DNA of 64,000 nt, taken from contig NZ_VCNJ01000017.1 in NCBI RefSeq assembly GCF_005938625.1, forward strand, positions 62,001 through 126,000. The letters run 5' to 3'. Within the stretch, counting starts at the first letter, position 1; every line of letters begins with the position of its first letter. A program made the position numbers and the translations under genes. The stretch is from Pseudomonas fluorescens (GTDB lineage Bacteria > Pseudomonadota > Gammaproteobacteria > Pseudomonadales > Pseudomonadaceae). The notes under the pieces are model-generated. The model saw nothing but the letters and a program-made list of their open reading frames with translations, ran no database searches and was not told the origin of the DNA. Below, in pieces: positions 57,784-64,000 of this stretch.

Positions 57784-57784
<1 letters not shown>

Positions 57785-58350
57785 TGGCGCGGATCAACCT
57801 CCTACCCTGGCGCGAGGAGCGTCGTGAAGAACGGCGCAAGCGCTTCCTGCTGACCTTGATCGGCGTGGTGGTCGGCTCGGTCGGTGCGGTACTCATCGCC
57901 GATCAGATCATCAGTGCGGCCATTGAGCGGCAAGTTGCGCGCAACGACTACATCGGCAAGCAGATCGCGGTGGTCGACGAACGGATCAAGCAGATCAGTG
58001 AACTCAAGGCGCGCCGTCAGCAACTGGTCGAACGCATGCGCATCATTCAGGATTTGCAGGGTAACCGGCAGATCAGCGGGCGAATCTTCGACCAACTGGC
58101 GCGGACATTGCCGGACGGTGTGTATTTCACTGACGTGAAGATGGTTGGCAAAACCTTGTCGATCAGCGGCGCTGCAGAATCGAACAACCGGGTCTCCGAG
58201 CTGATGCGCAACCTGGATGCTTCTGACTGGTTCGACGCCCCGAGCCTCAATGAGGTGAAAGCGACGACCGCCGGCGAGGTGGATCAGGCCAACACTTTTG
58301 AACTGACCGTTCGGCAGACTCAGCCCAAGACCCTGGAGGACGAGCAATGA
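57784..58350 (+). CDS. pilN: Type IV pilus alignment protein PilN
   Basis: A 188-residue bitopic inner-membrane protein. The cytoplasmic start (ARINLLPWREERR) contains the INLLPW motif that docks into PilM. One membrane helix (about 22-44) is followed by a coiled coil and a ferredoxin-like periplasmic domain that pairs with PilO. It overlaps pilO by four bases. Confidence 0.95.
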
Positions 58351-58970
58351 AGCCGTCCGAATGGCTGGAAAGTCTGCGCGACATCGATTTCAACGACCTC
58401 GATACGAGCAACATCGGCTCGTGGCCAGCGGCAGTGAAAGCCATCGCCGGGGCGCTGTTGATGGTGCTGGTATTGGCGCTTGGCTATAACTTTTTTATCA
58501 GTGATATGGAGAACCAGCTGGAGGCCAAGCGCGAGGAAGAGGCCACGCTCAAGGAGCAGTTCGCCAGCAAGGCGCGCCTGTCAGCCAACCTTGAGTTGTA
58601 CACCCAGCAAATGAAGGAGATGGAAAACACCTTCGGCGTGTTGTTGCGGCAATTGCCCAGTGACACCGAAGTGCCGGGGCTGCTTGAGGACATCACCCGC
58701 ACTGGCCTGGGCAGCGGTCTGGAGTTCGAAGAAATCAAACTGCTGCCGGAGGTCACCCAGCAGTTCTACATAGAACTGCCGATCCAGATCACCGTCACCG
58801 GCGCCTATCACGATCTCGCGACCTTCGTCAGCGGTGTGGCCGGGCTGCCGCGCATCGTTACCTTGCACGACTTCGAACTCGCTCCTGCCGATAAAGAAGG
58901 CGGGCCGAAGCTGCGCATGAGCATCCTTGCCAAGACCTATCGCTATAACGACAAGGGGCTGCAGAAATGA
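58347..58970 (+). CDS. pilO: Type IV pilus alignment protein PilO
   Basis: A 207-residue bitopic protein with one membrane helix (about 30-52, AIAGALLMVLVLALGYNFF), a periplasmic coiled coil and a C-terminal ferredoxin-like domain. PilO forms heterodimers with PilN and holds PilP. It overlaps pilN and pilP by four bases each. Confidence 0.95.
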   Translation: MKPSEWLESLRDIDFNDLDTSNIGSWPAAVKAIAGALLMVLVLALGYNFFISDMENQLEAKREEEATLKEQFASKARLSANLELYTQQMKEMENTFGVLLRQLPSDTEVPGLLEDITRTGLGSGLEFEEIKLLPEVTQQFYIELPIQITVTGAYHDLATFVSGVAGLPRIVTLHDFELAPADKEGGPKLRMSILAKTYRYNDKGLQK

Positions 58971-59494
58971 CCCCGAATCGTTACATCGCGTTGTCGATGA
59001 CGCTGCTCGCGTTGAGCGGTTGTGGAGGCAGCGATGACTTCAGTGACCTCGATGCCTACATGAATGAAGTGCGCCTGCGCCCGGCAGGCAAGATTGAACC
59101 AACCCCGACATTCCGGTCTTACCCCACATTCACTTACAGCGCGGCCAACCTGCGCAGTCCGTTTTCGCGCCAGGTGCGCGTCGATCTGGCCGGGCAGAAG
59201 CACGGCTCGCGCAACGTCAAACCCGACCCCAATCGGGTCAAGCAATACCTCGAAGGTTTCAACATCGAGCAGTTCGAGATGGTCGGCACGATTGCCAATG
59301 CTTCCGGCTCCTTCGCGTTGTTGCGCGGGGCGGGCGGAGTGCATCGGCTGAAAGTCGGCGACTACTTGGGGCGCAACGACGGGCGCATTGTCGCCATCAG
59401 TGCGACCCAGGTCGATGTGGTCGAAATCGTTCCCGACGGCGAAGGCGCCTGGCTGGAGCGTCCGCGCACCATTCCTTTGAAAGAGCACTCATAG
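58967..59494 (+). CDS. pilP: Type IV pilus lipoprotein PilP
   Basis: A 175-residue lipoprotein with a short signal ending LLALSGCGG (Cys near residue 21), a flexible linker and a C-terminal beta domain (MVGTIANASGSFALLR, VKVGDYLGR-type) that links PilNO to the PilQ secretin. It starts inside pilO and ends 13 bases before pilQ. Confidence 0.95.
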   Translation: MTPNRYIALSMTLLALSGCGGSDDFSDLDAYMNEVRLRPAGKIEPTPTFRSYPTFTYSAANLRSPFSRQVRVDLAGQKHGSRNVKPDPNRVKQYLEGFNIEQFEMVGTIANASGSFALLRGAGGVHRLKVGDYLGRNDGRIVAISATQVDVVEIVPDGEGAWLERPRTIPLKEHS

Positions 59495-59507
59495 TGGAAG
59501 TCGAACA

Positions 59508-61589
59508 ATGAACAGGATTTTCTCCACCCTCGGTTTTTCGCTATGGATAGCGCTGATGTCGCCGATGGTACTCGCGGCCAATCTGAAGACGCTGGACGTG
59601 GCGGCGTTGCCGGGTGATCGCGTCGAGCTGAAGTTGTCGTTCGACGGCCCGCCGCCACAACCCAAGGGCTACACCACCGAATCACCGGCGCGGATTGCGC
59701 TGGACCTGCCCGGTGTCGCCAGTCAGTTGGCCAGCAAGAATCTTGATCTGGGCAGTGGTAATGCGCGCACGGCCACGGTGGTCGAGGCCAAGGAGCGGAC
59801 TCGGCTGATTGTCAGTCTCACGCAACTGGCGCCTTACACCACGCGGGTCGAAGGCAATAATCTGTTCGTGGTGGTCGGTCAGGGCGCACCGGCAGCGGCG
59901 GCACGTCCTGCTGCCGTCGCACCTCGTGCTACTGCTAAAGCGGTTGCGCCTGCCAAGGCCTTTGTGCCGAAAAACCGGGCGATTCGCGGTGTGGACTTCC
60001 AGCGCGGTACGGCAGGTGAAGGCAATGTCGTCATCGACCTGTCCGACCCGACCATTGCACCGGATATTCAGGAGCATGACGGCAAGATCATCCTCAGCTT
60101 CGCCCGCACGCAGCTGCCGGACAAGCTGCGGGTACGCCTCGACGTCAAGGATTTCGCCACCCCGGTGCAGTTCGTCAATGCCGGAGTGACCGCTGATCGC
60201 ACGGTTATTACCGTTGAACCCAGCGGCACCTACGAGTACTCGACCTTCCAGACCGACAACAAGCTGACTGTCAGCATCCGCCCGATGACCGTCGATGACC
60301 TGCAAAAGCGCAACGCTGACCGTCAGGCGTACGTCGGCGAAAAGCTCTCGCTGAACTTTCAGGACATTGATGTGCGCTCGGTGCTGCAACTGATCGCCGA
60401 CTTCACCAACCTCAATCTGGTCGCTAGTGACACCGTGCAGGGCGGCATTACCTTGCGCCTGCAAAACGTGCCGTGGGATCAGGCGCTGGATCTGGTGTTG
60501 AAAACCAAAGGCCTGGATAAACGCAAGATCGGCAATGTGCTGCTGGTGGCTCCGGCCGATGAAATCGCTGCCCGCGAGCGCCAGGAGCAGGAGTCGCAGA
60601 AACAGATCGCCGAGCTGGCGCCGCTGCGTCGTGAATTGCTGCAAGTGAACTACGCCAAGGCGGCGGACATCGCCAAACTGTTCCAGTCCGTCACCAGTGC
60701 CGAGGCGAAAATCGACGAACGCGGTTCGATTACCGTGGATGAACGGACCAATAACATCATTGCCTATCAGACTCAGGATCGACTCGATGAGCTGCGGCGG
60801 ATCGTGGCGCAGCTGGATATTCCAGTGCGTCAGGTGATGATCGAGGCGCGGATCGTCGAGGCCAACGTCGATTACGACAAAAGCCTGGGCGTACGCTGGG
60901 GTGGCTCGATCCAGAACAAGGGCAACTGGAACACTTCTGGGGTGAGCAATGGCTCATCGACCACCATCGGTACGCCGGGCAGCACCAGCACCAACTCGCC
61001 GTTCGTCGACATGGGCACAGTGGGCAATACCTCAGGGATCGGCATCGCCTTCATCACCGACAACGTGCTGCTCGATCTCGAACTGACCGCGATGGAGAAG
61101 ACCGGCAACGGTGAAATCGTCTCGCAGCCGAAAGTGGTCACCTCCGACAAGGAAACCGCAAAAATCCTCAAGGGCACCGAAATTCCGTATCAGGAAGCCA
61201 GTTCCAGCGGCGCGACGTCGGTGTCGTTCAAGGAGGCTTCGCTGTCGCTGGAAGTCACCCCGCAGATCACCCCCGACAACCGCATCATCATGGAGGTCAA
61301 GGTCACCAAGGACGAACCGGACTACTTGAACAAAGTGCAGGATGTACCGCCGATCAAGAAAAACGAGGTCAACGCCAAGGTGCTGGTCAATGACGGCGAA
61401 ACCATCGTGATTGGGGGCGTTTTCTCAAATACTCAAAGCAAGGTCGTAGATAAGGTGCCATTTCTTGGCGATGTGCCGTATCTTGGCCGCCTTTTCCGGC
61501 GTGATGTGGTTTCGGAGAAAAAATCCGAGCTGCTGGTATTTCTCACACCACGTATCATGAATAACCAGGCGATTGCTGTGAGTCGTTGA
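59508..61589 (+). CDS. pilQ: Type IV pilus secretin PilQ
   Basis: A 693-residue outer-membrane secretin through which the pilus passes. The order is signal peptide (about 1-24), two AMIN-type peptidoglycan-binding segments, an N0/N1 region ([20 protein letters not shown]), and the C-terminal secretin domain ending with [11 protein letters not shown] Ser/Thr/Gly-rich loop at about 465-505 is the secretin gate region. It is close to the P. aeruginosa length. aroK follows four bases later. Confidence 0.95.
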   Translation: MNRIFSTLGFSLWIALMSPMVLAANLKTLDVAALPGDRVELKLSFDGPPPQPKGYTTESPARIALDLPGVASQLASKNLDLGSGNARTATVVEAKERTRLIVSLTQLAPYTTRVEGNNLFVVVGQGAPAAAARPAAVAPRATAKAVAPAKAFVPKNRAIRGVDFQRGTAGEGNVVIDLSDPTIAPDIQEHDGKIILSFARTQLPDKLRVRLDVKDFATPVQFVNAGVTADRTVITVEPSGTYEYSTFQTDNKLTVSIRPMTVDDLQKRNADRQAYVGEKLSLNFQDIDVRSVLQLIADFTNLNLVASDTVQGGITLRLQNVPWDQALDLVLKTKGLDKRKIGNVLLVAPADEIAARERQEQESQKQIAELAPLRRELLQVNYAKAADIAKLFQSVTSAEAKIDERGSITVDERTNNIIAYQTQDRLDELRRIVAQLDIPVRQVMIEARIVEANVDYDKSLGVRWGGSIQNKGNWNTSGVSNGSSTTIGTPGSTSTNSPFVDMGTVGNTSGIGIAFITDNVLLDLELTAMEKTGNGEIVSQPKVVTSDKETAKILKGTEIPYQEASSSGATSVSFKEASLSLEVTPQITPDNRIIMEVKVTKDEPDYLNKVQDVPPIKKNEVNAKVLVNDGETIVIGGVFSNTQSKVVDKVPFLGDVPYLGRLFRRDVVSEKKSELLVFLTPRIMNNQAIAVSR

Positions 61590-61593
61590 TTCT

Positions 61594-62112
61594 GTGCGAA
61601 ATTTGATACTTGTAGGACCGATGGGTGCTGGCAAAAGCACCATCGGCCGGTTACTGGCCAAAGAGCTGCGCCTGCCGTTCAAAGATTCCGACAAGGAAAT
61701 TGAATTGCGCACGGGCGCCAATATCCCGTGGATCTTCGACAAGGAAGGCGAGCCCGGCTTTCGTGACCGTGAGCAGGCGATGATCGCCGAGCTGTGCGCG
61801 TTCGATGGCGTGGTGTTGGCAACCGGCGGTGGCGCGGTGATGCGTGATGCCAATCGCAAGGCCCTGCATGAGGGTGGGCGAGTGGTGTATCTGCACGCCT
61901 CCGTTGAACAGCAGGTCGGCCGCACCTCGCGCGACCGCAATCGACCGTTGCTGCGCACCGCCAATCCTGAAAAAACCCTGCGTGATCTGCTGGCGATCCG
62001 TGATCCGCTTTATCGGGAAATCGCCGATCTGGTGGTGGAAACCGACGAACGGCCGCCACGCATGGTGGTGCTCGATATTCTTGATCGCCTCGCGCAGCTT
62101 CCACCCCGTTAA
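61594..62112 (+). CDS. aroK: Shikimate kinase AroK
   Basis: A 172-residue P-loop kinase that phosphorylates shikimate in aromatic amino-acid synthesis. Walker A is [11 protein letters not shown] (8-18), with the shikimate-binding DSDKEIE and the ATGGGAV motif. The start is GTG at 61594, four bases after the pilQ stop, so the aro genes may share the pil transcript. Confidence 0.95.
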   Translation: MRNLILVGPMGAGKSTIGRLLAKELRLPFKDSDKEIELRTGANIPWIFDKEGEPGFRDREQAMIAELCAFDGVVLATGGGAVMRDANRKALHEGGRVVYLHASVEQQVGRTSRDRNRPLLRTANPEKTLRDLLAIRDPLYREIADLVVETDERPPRMVVLDILDRLAQLPPR

Positions 62113-62263
62113 AGCCTCGCCCGAAATGCGCTATCCTCGGCGTCCTGTCACAGCCGTAGAGGTTGTGGCGGATGGCGTGCGAGCGGCGTCATACCCGCTA
62201 TAGGCCGCAGACAACCAATAATTCAGGGCAGGACGCCTGCTTCCATCTTCACTGTGGGGACAC

Positions 62264-63364
62264 ATGCAGACACTCAAGGTCGATCTAGGCGAGCGCAGCT
62301 ACCCGATTCATATTGGCGAAGGATTGTTGGATCAGCCTGAGTTGCTGGCGCCGCATATCCATGGGCGGCAGGTGGCAATCATCTCCAACGAGACCGTTGC
62401 GCCGCTCTATCTCGAACGTCTGACCCGCAGCCTCGCGCAGTTCTCGGTGATCTCCGTGGTGCTGCCGGACGGCGAAGCCTTCAAGAACTGGGAAACCCTG
62501 CAACTGATCTTCGACGGTCTGCTGACCGCCCGTCATGATCGCCGCACCACCGTGATCGCCCTCGGCGGCGGTGTGATCGGCGACATGGCCGGTTTCGCCG
62601 CTGCCTGCTACCAGCGCGGCGTCGACTTTATCCAGATCCCTACGACATTGCTGTCCCAAGTCGATTCGTCGGTGGGCGGCAAGACCGGCATCAATCATCC
62701 GCTGGGCAAGAATATGGTCGGCGCGTTCTATCAGCCGAACGTCGTGCTGATCGATACGGCATCCCTGAAAACCCTGCCAGAGCGCGAGCTGTCCGCCGGT
62801 CTGGCCGAAGTCATCAAGTACGGGCTGATTTGTGACGAGCCGTTCCTGACCTGGCTCGAAGACAACGTCGACGCCCTGCGTGCGCTGGATCAGAAAGCCC
62901 TGACTTACGCGATCGAGCGCTCCTGCGCAGCCAAGGCTGCGGTGGTCGGCGCAGATGAGAAAGAAACCGGCGTTCGCGCCACGCTCAACCTTGGCCACAC
63001 CTTCGGCCACGCCATCGAGACCCACATGGGCTATGGTGTCTGGTTGCACGGGGAAGCGGTCGCGGCTGGCACCGTGATGGCGCTGGAGATGTCCGCGCGT
63101 CTGGGCTGGATCAGTGATGAGGAGCGTGATCGCGGCATTCGTCTGTTCCAGCGCGCCGGTCTGCCGGTGGTACCGCCGACTGAAATGACCGAGGCCGATT
63201 TTCTTCAACACATGGCAATCGACAAAAAAGTGATCGACGGTCGTCTGCGCCTGGTGCTGCTGCGCCGGATGGGCGAAGCGGTAGTGACCGACGATTATCC
63301 GAAAGAGGTTCTACAGGCCACGCTGGGAGCGGATTACCGCGCCCTGGCTCAGCTTAAAGGTTAA
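62264..63364 (+). CDS. aroB: 3-Dehydroquinate synthase AroB
   Basis: A 366-residue NAD- and zinc-dependent enzyme making 3-dehydroquinate from DAHP. It shows the NAD-binding [16 protein letters not shown], the [17 protein letters not shown] active-site loop, and the metal-binding Glu/His residues in [19 protein letters not shown] and [10 protein letters not shown]. It is downstream of aroK after a 151-base gap in which I see nothing clear. Confidence 0.96.
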   Translation: MQTLKVDLGERSYPIHIGEGLLDQPELLAPHIHGRQVAIISNETVAPLYLERLTRSLAQFSVISVVLPDGEAFKNWETLQLIFDGLLTARHDRRTTVIALGGGVIGDMAGFAAACYQRGVDFIQIPTTLLSQVDSSVGGKTGINHPLGKNMVGAFYQPNVVLIDTASLKTLPERELSAGLAEVIKYGLICDEPFLTWLEDNVDALRALDQKALTYAIERSCAAKAAVVGADEKETGVRATLNLGHTFGHAIETHMGYGVWLHGEAVAAGTVMALEMSARLGWISDEERDRGIRLFQRAGLPVVPPTEMTEADFLQHMAIDKKVIDGRLRLVLLRRMGEAVVTDDYPKEVLQATLGADYRALAQLKG

Positions 63365-63374
63365 TAAGATTCCG

Positions 63375-64000
63375 ATGACTAGTTTGCATGCCGACGAGGC
63401 GTTCCTCGGCCATTTCCAGTTAAGCCACGACCCGTTCGCGCCGCGTGTGCCGGGCTTCAAGTTCTTTCCGGCTCAGCGCAAACCGGTGCTGGGTCAACTG
63501 CATCATCTGGCGCGTTACAGCCAGTTGTTGCTGGTGGTCACCGGGCCGCAAGGCAGTGGCAAGACTTTGCTGCGTCAGGCGCTGGTCGCCAGCACCAACA
63601 AACAGTCGGTGCAGAGCGTGGTGGTGTCCGCCCGTGGTGCCGGGGATGCCGCTGGCGTGCTGCGCCAAGTCGCGCAGGCACTGAACGTCGCTCAGGCCGA
63701 AGTTGGCGCGATTCTGGATCAAGTGGTGCAACTCGCACTGACCGGTCAGGAAGTCTATCTGCTGGTGGACGACGCCGAGCAGCTCGACGAATCCGCCCTC
63801 GAAGCGTTGATGGCGCTGGGTGCCGGCGCGCCGGAAGGTCGCCCGCACGTGTTCCTGTTCGGCGAGTCGTCGCTGATCGCTCAGCTCGAGGCGTTGCACC
63901 TTGAGGAAGAGCGCTTTCACGTCATCGAACTGCAGCCGTACACCGAAGAAGAAACCCGCGAGTATCTCGACCAACGGCTCGAAGGTGCTGGCCGGGGTGT
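63375..64000 (+). CDS. DamX-like AAA ATPase with SPOR domain expected (partial, cut by window end)
   Basis: The first 208 residues of a gene that runs off the window. The N-terminus LGHFQLSHDPFAPRVPGFKFF is followed by Walker A (GPQGSGKTLLRQ) and Walker B (VYLLVDDAEQLDE), the AAA part of the ATPase-plus-SPOR proteins found after aroB in Pseudomonas (DamX-like, cell envelope). The ATG at 63375 lies ten bases after the aroB stop. The expected C-terminal SPOR domain is outside the window. Confidence 0.85.
   Translation, partial: MTSLHADEAFLGHFQLSHDPFAPRVPGFKFFPAQRKPVLGQLHHLARYSQLLLVVTGPQGSGKTLLRQALVASTNKQSVQSVVVSARGAGDAAGVLRQVAQALNVAQAEVGAILDQVVQLALTGQEVYLLVDDAEQLDESALEALMALGAGAPEGRPHVFLFGESSLIAQLEALHLEEERFHVIELQPYTEEETREYLDQRLEGAGRG

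Overview
The window looks like chromosomal DNA of a fluorescent-group Pseudomonas. It has high GC, a histidine-utilisation (hut) locus, a medium-chain PHA cluster in the order phaC1-phaZ-phaC2-phaD facing phaF-phaI, and gene order from hut through pip-dtd-opgGH, tat-his-ubi, pha, hslVU-argS-priA-rpmE-maeB-ponA to pilMNOPQ-aroKB that matches my memory of the PAO1 PA5037-PA5106 stretch. Many intergenic gaps hold short palindromic repeats of the kinds common in P. fluorescens relatives. I see no prophage, integrase, insertion sequence, CRISPR array, tRNA or rRNA gene.

Layout. (1) 1-3.35 kb: an amino-acid-type dCache chemoreceptor, a small lipoprotein and a bacterial lipocalin. (2) 3.36-18.17 kb: the hut locus. 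hutF diverges from hutC-hutD, followed by hutU, a urocanate-type NCS1 permease, an ABC transporter (hutXWV), two histidase-family genes, hutI and hutG. HutC operator palindromes lie in the hutF/hutC gap and over a predicted sigma54 promoter of hutU. The first histidase paralogue precisely lacks the Ala-Ser-Gly triad that forms the MIO cofactor. (3) 18.4-24.5 kb: pip-dtd and opgG-opgH (periplasmic glucans). (4) 24.9-29.5 kb: a polar amino-acid ABC transporter and an HBM-type chemoreceptor. (5) 29.6-35.7 kb, minus strand: ubiE-ubiJ-ubiB, hisI-hisE, tatA-tatB-tatC-rsmE. (6) 35.9-43.2 kb: PHA granule proteins and PHA synthesis, with a sigma54-like promoter and a Crc/Hfq-type A-rich motif at phaC1. 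(7) 43.4-50.9 kb, minus strand: a DUF971 protein, hslVU, a SPOR protein, argS and priA. (8) 51.2-53.7 kb: rpmE, a secreted nuclease and maeB. (9) 54.1-64.0 kb: ponA divergent from pilMNOPQ-aroK-aroB and a DamX-like ATPase cut by the window end.

Most of the window is conserved housekeeping and catabolic sequence. The observations most worth a second look are the MIO-less HutH1, the operator/sigma54 overlap at hutU, an intrinsic terminator embedded in the signal-peptide codons of the nuclease gene, the ~170-210 bp repeat family found only at gene 3' ends, and the repeats that punctuate the hut operon and the amino-acid ABC operon.
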